Both the position numbers and the translations under genes were made by a program. This document shows positions 11,104 through 22,768 of a stretch of DNA of 64,000 nt, piece after piece; the stretch's first letter is position 1, and each line of letters begins with the position of its first letter. Source of the DNA: Platanthera guangdongensis. Its lineage: Eukaryota > Streptophyta > Magnoliopsida > Asparagales > Orchidaceae. The notes below the pieces were generated by a model. It was not told the DNA's origin, made no database searches, and saw nothing but the letters and a program-made list of their open reading frames with translations. Location of the stretch: assembly GCA_039583875.1 (NCBI GenBank), contig CM077165.1:80832554-80896553 (forward strand). Direction: 5' to 3'.

Positions 11104-11880
11104 AGTGACACGGGTAGGGACACGCCCGTGTCCTTACCCGTGTCCTACCTGGGCGAAACGGCAATGACGGTTTCCGTGTTGGTTCAATACTCGACACGGG
11201 TCGGGACACGCCCGTGTCCCGACCCATGTCCACATGACACGGCCGTGTTCCATGGCACACGGCACACGGGTAGGGACACGCCCGTGTCTCTACCCGTGTC
11301 ATACAATTCATCGATCTCAACACGTAGTTTGTCTATCTCGACATGCTCTGTCGAGTGTAACTCGACAAACACGCATAGGGACACGCCTGTGTCGCTACCC
11401 GTGTCATATAATGTCGACACACCTCGTCGATCTCAACAGGCCTCGTTGAGTTCAACTCGACACAATGGCACACGGGTAGGGACATGCCCGTGTCTTTACC
11501 CGTGTCATACAATTCATCGATCTCGACACGTAGTTCGTCTATCTCGACACGCCTCGTCGAGTTCAACTCGACACAATGGCACATAGGTAGGGACACACCC
11601 GTGTCTCTACCCGTGTCATATAATTTGTCAATCTCGACACGTAGTTCGTCGATCTCAACATGCCTCGTCGAGTTCAACTCGACACAACGGCACACGGGTA
11701 GGGACACGCCCGTGTCTCTACCCGTGTCATACAATTCGTCGATCTCGACACGCAGTTCGTCGATCTCGACACGAAATTCGTCGATCTCGACATGCACACT
11801 GGTAGGGACACGCCCGTCTCTCTACCCGTGTCACTACCACACGGGTAGGGACACGCCCGTGTCTCTACCCGGGTCCTATG
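11104..11880. repeat. 111-bp palindromic tandem array in element C LTR (3' copy)
   Basis: Each unit of about 111 bp has two parts. The first is an almost fully self-complementary block of about 38 bp with outer arms GACACGGGTAG / CTACCCGTGTC around GACACGCCCGTGTC. The second is a block of CGTCGATCTCGACACG repeats with GTCGAGTTCAACTCGAC, a perfect 8-bp-arm palindrome. Units begin near 11470, 11581 and 11692, with degenerate copies before. Because 111 is a multiple of three, long meaningless ORFs stay open on both strands. Confidence 0.88.
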
Positions 11881-12003
11881 CTTGACTGATTTCTCCTCCT
11901 TTTTACATGTGCTGCCCAGTTTTCAGCACTCACCCTGAACCCAAGTCAGCTCTCCTGACTCAAAAACACGCACGAGGGGCCTAGTGTGATTCGGGACGTT
12001 ACA

Positions 12004-12045
12004 AATCCTATAAACAAAATAAAAGATTTCGCCCCCGAAATCAGG
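12004..12045 (-). other. Element C polypurine tract region, degenerate
   Basis: This is the interval between the last pol codons and the 3' LTR start. On the minus strand it contains TTTCGGGGGCGAAATC and then AT-rich sequence. Related chromoviruses carry a G-rich tract right at the LTR. Here the G run is displaced, so the PPT looks decayed. Confidence 0.4.
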
Positions 12046-12090
12046 CTTAGGCTATGTGGAAAAAAGCATAATAGAAAATATAATATGCTT

Positions 12091-13432
12091 TTAAATAAAA
12101 TTGCCATGAGCAAACAACTCCGGGTAGTGTTTTTGCATCAAATCCATTGGCTCCCTTATATATTCCTCCTTCCCATGATTATACCATAGCACCTTCACCA
12201 AAGGAACACTTTTGCGGCGCAACATTCTTGTCTCGTTATCTACGATCCGCATCGGTTCTAGTCGCATAGACCTATCCGATGCCACAACACCATCAGTTGT
12301 GGGGATGTATTGATCGGGCTGCAACAGTGCCTTCCGAAGCGACGATACATGGAACACATCGTGGAGGTTCTCTACCTCGGACAGTAACTCCAACCGATAG
12401 GCCAACGGGCCAATCCTTTCTAATATAATATATGGCCCGACATACCTTGGGCTGAGCTTTTTCACACCACGCACATGTGACACTCCATGCATCAGTCGGA
12501 TGTTCAGGAACACCTTATCGCCCACTTGAAACTCCACCATCCGGTGCCTTGTATTATAGTACTTCACCTGCCGACTTTGAGCCTCCAACATGCGATACCG
12601 TATCAGTCTAACCACTGCATCGGTATCATAAATATATTCAACACCCAAAGCCTCTGGGTCTTCATCTTGCACCTAAGACAAGGGGGTTCTACACCTTCTT
12701 CCATAAAGAGCTTCATGAGGAGCCATGCCGATACTAGCCTGATGGCTGTTGTTGCAGGAGAATTCTACCAACGGTAAGAGTCATTCTCACGGCTCTCCTC
12801 TATCCAACACACATAATCTCAACAAATCTTCCAACATCTGGATGGTCCTTTCAAATTTCCCATCTGTCTGAGGATGAAACGCGATGCTGAAGGTGAGGCG
12901 CGAGCCCAAATACGCTTGTACCGCTTTCCACTCCTTGGAGGTGAACCGACCAGCACAATCAGACATGATCGTCTTAGGCACGCCATGATACCTTACGAAT
13001 TGCTCCACAAAGAGGCGTACTAAGACATCCACATGAGCTTCTTTCTTCATTGGGATAAACCGGGCTACTTTCGTCAGGCGATCAATTATCACCCACACCG
13101 AATCATTTCCTGAGAATGAGCCAGGTAAGCCATGGACAAAGTCCATGGAAATATCCTCAAACTTCCATTCAGGGATGGGCAACGATTGTAGCAAACCACC
13201 AGGACTCTTGCATTCCGCCTTCACCCTTTGACAAGCTTCGTAATGTGTAACAAAATATCGGACATCCTTTTTCATTCCTGGCCAACACATGGTCTTTCGT
13301 AAGCCGGCGTACATCTTAGAAATACCCGGGTGCACTGAATATTGAGAGCAATGAGCCTCCCTCAAGATATGCTCTCGGATTTTTCCGCCTTTGAGAATGT
13401 AGAGCCGGCCGCGAAAGTAAACGAGGCCACCT
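12091..13432 (-). pseudogene. Element C integrase with chromodomain-like tail
   Basis: Integrase inserts the cDNA. On the minus strand 13365-12787 holds a zinc-binding region in which the first Cys of the usual C-x2-C pair is Tyr (THYEACQR). The catalytic core follows, with Asp in ISMDFVHGLP, Asp in MSDCAGRF and Glu in HPQTDGKFER. The frame then shifts (12673-12790, PHEALYGRRC still readable) and has a TAG. It resumes at 12672 with FQVGDKVFL, LSPRYVGPY, DVFHVSSLRK and the tail VKVLWYNHGKEE, where Tekay/Del chromoviruses carry the chromodomain. At least two frameshifts and a stop make it inactive. Confidence 0.88.
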
Positions 13433-13433
13433 T

Positions 13434-15074
13434 TTAGCGTGCACTCATCCGTCCATCTTCGATTGACTTGATTGTCGGGGCCAGAGATGCATCCATTCTT
13501 TGCTCCACTCTGATTCGGTCCCGGATGTCATAAACTATACTCATGCTTGCCAAGTACTCCGTATACTCTGCTGAAGGATCCTTAAATATCAACGTAATAT
13601 CCATCTCCTCAATCATCCGAGCCAACTCCATACTCATCAACCAAGACTCTGGGCTAGAACCTGATACCTTTCTACTCAATGCATCGGCCACCGAGTTCGC
13701 CTTTTCGGGGTGGTAGTTCATGGTGAACTCATAGTCGCATAGAAATTCTAACCATCGCCGTTGTCTCAAGTTCAACTCCTTCTGAGTATGAACGTACTTC
13801 AAGTTTTTGTGATCTGAAAAGATCTCGCAATGGACGTCGTATAGATAATGCCTCCAAACTTTCAAGGAGAACACCACTGCTCCAAGCTCCAAATAGTGAA
13901 CCAGGTAATTGATTTCATGTTTCTTCAATTATCTTGAAGCATAAGCAATCACGTGTATGTGCTGCATCAATACCGCTCCCATCCCTTGATATGACGCGTC
14001 TGTGTAAACTTGAAATCCTTCCTTCCCAGACGGAAGTTCAAGGATGGGGGCGGAGGTAAGTCTATTCTTCAGTTCTTGGAACGCTGCTTCACATTGGGGT
14101 GTCCACTCAAATGACACACCTTTCTTCGTCAAAGAAGTAAGAGGAAGGGAAATCTTTGAAAATCCTTTTACGAATTTGCGGTAGTACCCAACAAGTCCAA
14201 GGAAACTCCTCACATCGGCCGCCGACTTCAAGGGAGACCACTCCTTCACGACACGCACCTTGGCCGGATCCACCGCTAGTCCTGCTCCACTGATCACATG
14301 CCCCAAGAAAGCAACCTCTTTAAGCCAGAATTCATATTTGCTGAACTTGGCGAACAAGGCTTGATCTTTTAATTTCTTCAAAACCAAGGTCAAGTGCTCA
14401 ACATGCTCCTCCTCCGTCTTTGAGTAGACCAAGATGTCGTCGATGAAAATAATGACGATGACATCTAAATAAGGTTCAAACACCTTGTTCATCAGGCTCA
14501 TGAAGGCCGAAGGGGCATTTGTGAACCCAAACGACATTATTGTGAACTCGTATAGTCCATATCTTGAACTAAAGGCCGTTTTCTAGATGTCACCTTCTTG
14601 TATTCTCAACTGATAATACCCTGAGCGCAAGTCCAGCTTGGAAAACCAATGCGCTCCCACTAGTTGATCGAACAACTTGTCAATCCGAGGTAGCGGGTAA
14701 GTGTTCCGCACCGTCAGTCGATTTAGTTCCCGATAGTCTATGCACAAATACAGGGTTCCATCCTTCTTCTTCACGAACAATACAGGGGCTCCCCAGGGTG
14801 ACGAACTGGTGCGAACGTACCCTGACTCCACCAGTTCTTACATTTGAACTCTAAACTCAGCGAGTTCCTTCGGGGCCATTCGGTAAGGGGCCTTGGATAC
14901 CGGCTTGGGAGGCTGTACTAGATTAATCTGGAAGTCAACCTCTCTATGCGGGGGTAATCCTGGAAGTTTCTCAGGAAATACCTCGGGGAAGTCCCGCACT
15001 ACCCGTACGTCTTTTTTATCCAATGCTATCTCCTTCAACTCGAACCAGATCATGAAGACTTCATCCCCCTTCAT
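13434..15074 (-). pseudogene. pol: Element C reverse transcriptase and RNase H
   Basis: Reading from 15074 down the minus strand: [30 protein letters not shown], a TAA at about 14835-14837, [35 protein letters not shown], a TAG at 14580-14582, [12 protein letters not shown], catalytic [10 protein letters not shown], and [10 protein letters not shown]. RNase H follows with [16 protein letters not shown], then a TAA at 13926-13928 and LRQRRWLEFLCDYEF and YHPEKANSVADALSRK. The frame shifts at about 13436. The pieces share one frame, so a few point changes interrupt what was one polyprotein. The RT active site is intact. Confidence 0.92.
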
Positions 15075-15325
15075 ATGGCTTTTACTGTCTGAACTGAAGA
15101 TAGCAACATGCGAGGTGCGAAGCTAATACCTTGGAAGATGACATCGGAGTCCCCATGTCTCAAGTAGATTCATTTCTCTGCACAGTCAATCCTTGGAAAG
15201 TTCCAGTCCAACCACGCCATGCCCAAAATAATGTCAAATTCCGACATTCTCAAGACCGTGGCAGGTGTATCAAAGGACTTTCCTTCAATAAATATCTCGA
15301 ACTCGCACTTAGCAGTTGCAATCAT

Positions 15326-15560
15326 CTACGAGCCATCCGGTAGACGCACTCGTTGGGCTATACCAGTAAAGTATTGTATGCCCTCCATGTCCTTAATGAA
15401 ATCCTCAGACACAAATGAGTGTGAGGCACCTGTATCGAACAGCGCATAGGCCGTCTTACCGCCAACTATCACGGTGCATAAGTACCAATAACCAAAACTT
15501 GTTGCTAGGTGTCTAGTATGTCTCAAGCAACTTTAAGTTTACAAAAAGAAAAAACGTGAT
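15326..15560 (-). pseudogene. Element C aspartic protease
   Basis: The minus-strand frame from 15526 shows TVIVGGKTAYALFDTGASHSFVS, with the canonical D-T-G active site, then DFIKDMEGIQYF and the flap-region VRLPDGS. This is the Ty3/gypsy chromovirus protease located between gag and RT. The remaining protease C-terminal sequence (15075-15325) is out of frame or stop-containing. Confidence 0.85.
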
Positions 15561-15589
15561 AATTACTTAAATCATACCTGCAATCACAT

Positions 15590-16760
15590 CTTGGGGATTC
15601 CGTTCTTGTGCCATGTCCAGCGCGTACACTTGATCCCGAGCAGGGCCGGGGTCTCCTCCTTACGGTCCTCGTCCTCGACTATGCATATATCCACGCCCCC
15701 GCGGAGCTACCGGAGGGGGAGCAGGAGGGACATTCCCATACAACCGCGGGCAGAAACGTCGAATGTGTCCCGGCAGGTTGCATTCAAAACACACCAAACC
15801 ACGACGCCCTTCATGTTGCTGAAATTATTGAGGCTGAGGCAGTGGAGGCAATGCAGGCTGCTGCGGAACCGGATGCTCCACTCTAAAGTCTCGGTGGTAA
15901 CGTCCTCCACCTCTTTGATGTCCTCTTCCTCCTCTGAAGTCCCACCTCCTTCTATTGCTTGGACCAGCTTCCATCACATCTTCTGCAAGCCTCTTACCAC
16001 TACTCAAGTGATCCGCCTCCAATGTCTTCGCCATGTCGATAATCTCCGCCAAGCTAGCATCCGCTATAAACAAAAGGGCCTGCCATAGGGGACCTTACAG
16101 CCCTTTGTAGAAACGCTTTGCGTATCCTCTATCATAAAGGTCATATGAGTCCCCGAACCTTGCGAGATGCTGAAACTCTCACTGGTATTCTGTAACCGAT
16201 TTTGATCCCTGCTTTAGTAGTAGAAATCTCTGCTCGAGCTCGTCTCGAGTCGATGTATGAATGAAGTTCTCCAAGAAGACACCCGAGAAATCGCTCCAAC
16301 TTATCTCGGTATACACTCGTCCTTGGAACGTGGAGCCCATGAGTGACTTCCACCACCTCTTAGCATGTAGATCCAAGATGGACACCGCCAATGATACAGC
16401 CATGTTGGACGGGCAACGGATCCCCGCCAATAGCTCTTGGACCGTGTCAAGCCATTCCTCCGTGCGTACGACCGACTCTATCCCGAGGTAGGCGGGAGGG
16501 GAGAGAGCCCGAAAGGTGCTCAGCCAGTTAGAGCCCAGAGCCTGTTGTTGAACCGGAGACTACTGTGCCATGAAGACATCCAGGATGGAGGTGAGCGTCT
16601 GCCCCAACTCGGTTTGTTGAAACTGAGTGGGTATGGAAAGGGCAGGAGTGCCCCCCATCGGCACAGTGTGTACATGAATCTAGACGTAAAACACAAACGT
16701 ATGGTCAGATTGGCTAATCCTGAGGTCAAAGTTGGACAACTTAGTGTGAATTACATATAG
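15590..16760 (-). pseudogene. gag: Element C gag
   Basis: Reading down from about 16760: a poorly conserved N-terminus, then the retrotransposon gag core (AVSILDLHAKRWWKSL, FLENFIHTSTRDELEQRF, KSVTEYQ) at 16179-16430, a stop, ADASLAEIIDMAKTLEADH at 15825-16073, and an Arg/Gly-rich tail. The nucleocapsid knuckle at 15750-15791 reads CFECNLPGHIRRFC (C-x2-C-x4-H-x4-C). Several stops and frameshifts interrupt it. The motif order is that of Tekay/Del gag. Confidence 0.85.
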
Positions 16761-16854
16761 GCACACCACTGCTTTCGCTAAGTCAGTTTTTCCGCAAACT
16801 GACTAATCGAACGGGGGTGGTACCATTGTTGAATGACTTTTTTAGTTGAGGATC

Positions 16855-16871
16855 ATGGCAAATTGATACCA
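16855..16871 (-). other. Element C primer binding site (tRNA-iMet type)
   Basis: Two bases after the 5' LTR end the minus strand reads TGGTATCAATTTGCC. The first eight bases match the initiator-Met PBS used by most plant LTR elements. The remainder has diverged. Confidence 0.7.
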
Positions 16872-16873
16872 TT

Positions 16874-19800
16874 TGTAAGACTCCCCGCCTGGATCACAAA
16901 ACACATCACGAAGGGGGATCTTATGCCCGAAACAGCCGCCTTGCGGTTGCATTAACACACGGGCTAAGCTGTACCACAAGACTCCTATTCCGCCGGCTAC
17001 AACCAATATCAATATAAACATGACAACCCAACCAAAATATACACAAGAAGAAGTCAAATCCACACCAAGTAATACTGTCCAAATAGTATAACAAATAGAG
17101 AAGCCAAAATATGCTTCTACAATATTAGAGTACATCTATAAAATTGCCCAAACGGGCTACATCAAAATCTCACAACACTCACATTCGTAACTAACGGTAG
17201 CGACGACACCGTCACTTCAAGCCCTGTCGTCCTGGCCTGGCTGTCCTACTGCAAAGTCTGCGGCTGCTCTACCTATGGGGTGACCTCCTAAAAAGGAAGT
17301 CGTAGCAACCATTAGTCGAAAAGAGTAAGTGGCTTCACATCCGCTCCCCTGGCGACTCCTTGGCACCAGGCGGAGAAAGGAACAACGGTACAAGTATAAT
17401 AAATTGAAAACAGGTACAAGCAGGTGGTGATGGTATAATAAGATTAATAACATTATATTCTAGAAGTTCTACATAAACAATAATAAACTATCAAGTACAA
17501 GTATCTACACTAGGAAAGTAACTTAACTTATAAGTATGCCCATACAAGCTTATAAGTTAAGGATCGGGTTACATAAAAGTAACTCATCGTATAAGAGTGC
17601 CCATACAAACTTATACGATGAGGATCTTGTTGTTTAATGATATGAAATGGTATGTATGCTATGCAATGACTCACCCATGATCACACTCATGCAATTACCA
17701 TGTCGACACAGACTATAGTTTCCACTATTCGAGCAGGTAGCTAACCTCTCAGGCATCAGCCGTCGTGGCCAGGCGGTGACAGTAGAGCGGGCATCTCTAC
17801 TACTAGGCGTGTATCCACACTACTTCACATAGGCCTCTGTATGCCTCAACGCTAAGAACACAACAGCGGAGTCCATGCGTAATATGGTGCAGTAGGGTCT
17901 CGGGTAGATGTGCACCGAGAACACAGCCCAAACTGGCCTGGTGTGACCCGGAAGGGGCCTCGGAAGAAAGCACGAGGACACAGCCCAACCGTTCACTTGG
18001 AATGGAAGGGGCCTCAGGATGTGAACACCGAGGACACATCCCAACCGCCCAAAGTCTAACTGTCAACTCCCGTCGGTGTGACGATCGGCGAGCCCGTAGA
18101 CCTGCCACACTATCCTTAACCCAGGATTACGACACTGCGTGTCGACTCACACCGCATGCAAATTACACATCACCTTGGTATGGAAGGGGCCTCAGAAGTA
18201 AGCACGAGGACACAACCCAACCATCCATCTATACCTCATCTCAACACTAACCCAACTAGTGACGGTCAACACCGCACTAACATCCATCCACAATACTACC
18301 TATAGGGAGACTACACTCTAAGTATTGGACTACTACATTTCATTCTAACCCTCATACATACTCATGGCCATCGTTTATCCTTCTATTTGTCATTCCAAAA
18401 GATTTCAACATATTACAAACATGATGCGCATAAATAATAATCTACCCATTTGTATCTAGTCATTTTATTCATCATATTATAAACATGATGCGCATATATA
18501 ATAATCTATCAATTTTTTGCAAGTCATATCATGCCATAAAGCTCGCTTCATAATTCAGTTTTATGAAATCTAATTAACAAGATTCATCATTCATAGCACT
18601 ACGGTGGTTAGCATAAAATAGTTCATCAAAATCTCGAGTTAATTTGCAACATCGATTCCACCAAATTCAAATTCATATTATATAAACCCCAGAATTTAAG
18701 TGCAGAATAAATTTGGATAGCAACTTCGACTGGAGATTCCTGAAGCTACATGAATCCGACAAAGATGTGTAACCGCTCGATGGAAAGGTCTCTCCATTGG
18801 TTACAACTTTCACATTCAGCCCACAACCCAGATTTGAGTGTATCCTATTTGGAATCGGCTTCAAAGTCCGCTACGCACAAAACAGCATTTCTGCATGCAG
18901 GATTTATCAGGCGTCATTTTTGTTCAGGCTTTCCTATGGCTACATACTTCGCCTGAAGTCGTGCAACCATTCGTTGGAAAGGTATTTTCAAGGGCTACAA
19001 CTTTCGTGTTTAGTCGGAAGCCCATATCTGGACACATCCTACATGAAAATGGCCAAGACGATCGCTGCGCGCAGAATACAGATTTTGCATGCATCTTAAA
19101 GAGGAATGAACGACATCGGTACATCTTCCTCCTCAAGTCGACCCTCTAAAATCACCTCCAGAAATTCCTCCACCCTTATTCACCCTCATGAGGCCTTTAC
19201 TCTTCACGGAGCCATCCCCCATCTTCGCATAGAAGGTTGGAGAGGTTGAAGACACGACTAGCCTTAGAGCACAAGCCCTAGGACGGCCTCTTCCTAGAGA
19301 AATCTTCTCCCTCATGGCGACGACGGATCTTCTCCTCCAAAACTTCTCCAGCAGTTTTACACTCTACATAAGATTCTCTCAGGAAATAGGGGATGAAATG
19401 AGCATGAAAACGGCTAGGGTTTTCATTTCCCTTTATATATGAAAAGTGACACAGGTAGGGACACACCCGTGTCCTTACCCGTGTCCTACTTTGGCGAAAC
19501 AGCAACGACGGTTTCCGTGTCGGTTCAGTACTCGACACGGGTTGGGACACGCCTGTGTCCCTACCTGTGTCCACATGACACGACCGTGTTCCCTGACTGT
19601 GTCCTTCTCTGGATGCTCTTTGACGAACTCAACTCGACACAACGGCATACGGGTAGGGACATGCCCGTGTCTCTACCCGTATTATACAATTCGTCGATCT
19701 CGACACATAGTTCGTTGATCTCGACACGTAGTTCGTCGACCTCGACACGCTCTGTCGAGTGGTACTTGACATACAAGGGTAGGAACATGCCCGTGCCGCT

Positions 19801-20407
19801 ACCCGTGTCATACAATGTCGACACACCTCGTCGATCTCAACACGCCTCATCAAGTTCAACTCAAAACAACGACACACGGGTAGGGACACGCCCGTGTCTA
19901 TACCCGTGTCATACAATTCGTCAATCTCGACGCGTAGTTCGTCGATCTCGACACGCCTCATCGAGTTCAACTCGACACAACGACACACGGGTAGAGACAC
20001 GCCCGTGTCTCTACCCGTATCATACAATTCTTCGATCTCAACACGTAGTTCGTCGATCTCGACACGCCTCGTCGAGTTCAACTCGACACAACGGCACACT
20101 GGTAGGGACAAGCCCGTGTCTCTACCCGTGTCATACAATTCGTCGATCTCGGCACACAGTTCGTCGATCTCTACACGCAGTTCGTCGATCTCAACACGCA
20201 TACGGGTAGGGACACGCCCGTGTCTCTACCCGTGTCACTACCACATGGGTAGGGACACACCTGTGTCTGAACCCGGGTCCTATGTTTGACTGATTTCTCC
20301 TCCTTTTTACATGGGCTGCCCAGTTGTCAGCACTCCTCCAGAACCCAAGTCAGCTCTCCTGACTCAAAAACATGCACGAGGGGCCTAGTGCGATTCAGGA
20401 CGTTACA
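16874..20407 (-). repeat. 5' LTR of element C (3534 bp)
   Basis: Colinear with 5600-12003 after removal of B2. It begins TGTAACGTCCTGAATCGC at 20407 and ends GGGGAGTCTTACA at 16874 on the minus strand. The TATA box is at 19432-19440. The array is listed separately. 17285-19430 is otherwise non-coding LTR body. Confidence 0.92.
19446..20280. repeat. 111-bp palindromic tandem array in element C LTR (5' copy)
   Basis: Same unit design as 11104-11880: self-complementary GACACGGGTAGG blocks alternating with CGTCGATCTCGACACG repeats and GTCGAGTTCAACTCGAC. Unit number and point changes differ between the two LTRs. The array directly abuts the TATA box. Confidence 0.88.
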
Positions 20408-20412
20408 TCAAC

Positions 20413-22656
20413 AACCTGACACGAACCCACTGAAAGTATGCGAGTCTGAAACAAATTACAAAACAACAAACTAACTCACTATGGCGAGGAAAAACCACGG
20501 CAACACTGTAGTCCACAAGATACGACCCAACTCAGCCGCTCCATCGGCTACTGCCCTGAACATGAGGAATTCAAAAGAAGAATACCTCAGTAAGAAAATA
20601 CAAGTGGCAAAGGAAAATAATCAGGTAAAAGTACAAAGGCTAGAAAGGGTTTACCAAACTCGACTATAAGATGCGCTGAAAAATAACAGCAGATTAGTCA
20701 AATATACAAGTAAAGTAAATGTCTGCAATGAAGAAGTTGAATGAACAAATACACCAAGTGCATAATGAAACTTATTCGACAAAATCTGCAAGGATTAGCA
20801 TAAGTAGCATAGACTGTTCTAAGAAGAAAACTGAGCACAAAACAACTCAAAAATGTGAGTCACTAACACTTAGAAAAAACAACCGGGCCGAAGTCATTGA
20901 CCAAAACGTCCAAACCCGAACTACCATACCCAAACATTTCAAAAAGGACACTGCGATGGTGGCCACCCGTCCAACACAACCCAACAGTCCACAAAGCAGA
21001 GAACAACCCAAATCACCAAGTGTAATGACCCACAAACTGGCATCCAGTTGGTGGTCCTTTATCCACAACCAACCTTCCTAGCCGAAGAAACATCATAACC
21101 GAACACCAAAACTGAAACCCAAGTCTAAACCGAAAGAAAAACCTTAAACAAGTCTTAAAACCATTCTAAGGACCATACAAGACGAATCCTACAAAAAATG
21201 GCAAAAATATTCAAAGTCCTAGCCAAATTCGGTGAGTATACCCAACGAATTACAATGATACTCGACGAATTTGACAACACTCGGTGAATAAGACCAGCGA
21301 TACTCGACGAATTGCCCAATGATACTTGACGAAACGTATCGATACTCGACAAAATTTTCTTGGCTTTACCAGCCACTCGACACTTATAAGCCTAGACTAG
21401 ACTTGACGATTCGTAGACTATACTCGACGAATCCTATACTACTCGACGAAAATGAACTAGTGATACTCGATGAATTCCTAAGATATACGTCGAATTTTAC
21501 TTATCAACTATACAATAATCAGAGACTGACGATACTCGACGAGTTCCTCGATGATACTCGCCGAAAACCACTTGGGCTAAGAGGCATCCTATACTCGATG
21601 AATCTACACTTAGGCTAGACTTCACCATACCCGGCGATCTTACCAGTTATACTCGACGAATTCATAACATCGATACGCGATGAACTGATCCAAGATACTC
21701 GACGAATCTAACTTACCTAACTCGCCGAATTTCCCTTAAGCTGCTAACCAAATTCCACGATTTTGGCCGAAATCTTGCCCTTACCTCGGGAATTCTTTCA
21801 TGATTCAACTATCCTAATCCTACTCTCTAAGGGAGTAGGGAGAGGAAGAAAATAAGCAAAGTATGGACATACAAGGGAGGGAAATCCACTTACCTCGAAA
21901 CTCGGGAAAAAAATCGCCCGCTCGCACTGTGATAAGGATCAGCCATGAAAAGGCCCTAACAACGATTCCTGAAACTTTTGGATGGGAAAAGGAGTCAAAA
22001 CCTCAAACCCTAACTCATAAAAATCGGAGAAATGGGGAAAACGTACCACGATCACGCAACCCTCGCCAAGGGCTTTCCAAATCTCTACTCTATCGAGGAA
22101 TCCGTCCACCGAATCACTAGAAATCACCAGCTGAAACACACCGATCTGTCGCTCCTTCCATTTCACGAAAACAATACGCCATTCGGGTAAGGAAGAAAAT
22201 GGACAAGAAAAACGCGTGACCTAATGTCCGACCGTATATATATACCCAATTAATTAATATAATATAACATAATTAATAAACAATATTCCAAACACAACTG
22301 AAATCCAAATTAACTTAGAATCTTATGAAAATCGCATCGTACCTAAATACCGACGCTACGAAACCAATGGTGAAGTCGAAATCCTGATCCGACAAACCAA
22401 ACTCGAGTAAAATATCATGTGAAGACAAAATGCCACCCCATCCCTATAAAAAGCTCCACCGAGTCACCAAAACAGACCTGGCTCGCGAGGGAAGATGCGC
22501 AACCAAACCAAAAACTAACCACACAAGAAAACCCACTGAGCAAACCCATGCTCCAACAAACTACACTCGTTAACGACGTGTCAATGTAACTCCCTGACGC
22601 CAAAAATACATCACTATATTAATTAAAATAAATACTGAAAAATCATGGGCGTTACA
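20413..22656 (-). repeat. Element G 3' LTR, main fragment
   Basis: On the minus strand the LTR starts TGTAACGCCCATG at 22656, after the purine tract. It runs to 20413 and then, across element C, to 5437. A TATA-like box (TATATATAC) lies at 22235-22244. The TCGACGAA array lies about 500 bp downstream of it. The sequence CAACAACCTGACACG at 20409 matches H's LTR at about 53633-53647 in reverse, linking G and H as one family. Confidence 0.75.
21240..21740. repeat. Irregular TACTCGACGAA array in element G LTR
   Basis: By eye there are about 18 copies of a short motif, consensus ATACTCGACGAA, at irregular spacing of roughly 15-45 bp. Variants include TACTTGACGAA, TACTCGATGAA and TACTCGCCGAA, mostly C-to-T/G-to-A changes at CG sites. 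Unlike the H array, most copies are in one orientation. Confidence 0.8.
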
Positions 22657-22675
22657 ACCACCCCTCCTAAGAGGA
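22657..22675 (-). other. Element G polypurine tract
   Basis: The minus strand reads CTTAGGAGGGGTGGTT immediately before the LTR start TGTAACGCC. This is the expected priming site for plus-strand DNA synthesis in this family. Confidence 0.65.
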
Positions 22676-22768
22676 AGTTTCGTCCCGAAACTTAACTTAA
22701 ACAGGATCCAATCCAAAACAGAATAAAAGCAATCATAAGACAACAAAGAAAAGTCTCACCAAAATACA

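Larger units (their letters stand above)
5600..12003 (-). repeat. 3' LTR of element C, interrupted by B2
   Basis: After removing B2 and its duplicated ACATC, 3619 bp remain, against 3534 bp for the other LTR. The stretch 8801-11090 is LTR body without coding sequence. It includes short motifs shared with the other LTR, such as GAAGGGGCCTCGG repeats around 9466-9720. The TATA box and repeat array are listed separately. Confidence 0.88.
5600..20407 (-). mobile_element. Element C: Ty3/gypsy Tekay/Del-type chromovirus
   Basis: A complete but degenerate minus-strand element. LTRs are at 16874-20407 (5') and 5600-12003 (3', interrupted by B2). Both start TGTAACGTCC and end CTTACA on the minus strand. 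The flanks TCAAA (5595-5599) and TCAAC (20408-20412) are a TSD with one mismatch. The internal order PBS, gag, protease, RT, RNase H, integrase and chromodomain-like tail is the chromovirus order. LTRs of about 3.5 kb fit Tekay/Del elements. It sits inside the LTR of element G. Confidence 0.9.

Noticed and set aside
11333..11797. Long ORFs with repeated VEIDEL peptides (also 19439-20209 and 19629-20201)
   Set aside because: They run through a 111-bp tandem repeat, a multiple of three, and are open on both strands at once. No conserved domain.
11104..11880. CRISPR-like appearance of regularly spaced palindromic repeats
   Set aside because: Spacers are themselves repeated, the units are tandem LTR repeats in a plant retroelement, and no cas genes are present.
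16874..20407. Possible host gene fragments or RNA genes within the long C LTR body
   Set aside because: The same sequence is present colinearly in the other LTR of C, and no tRNA, rRNA or protein motif was recognised.
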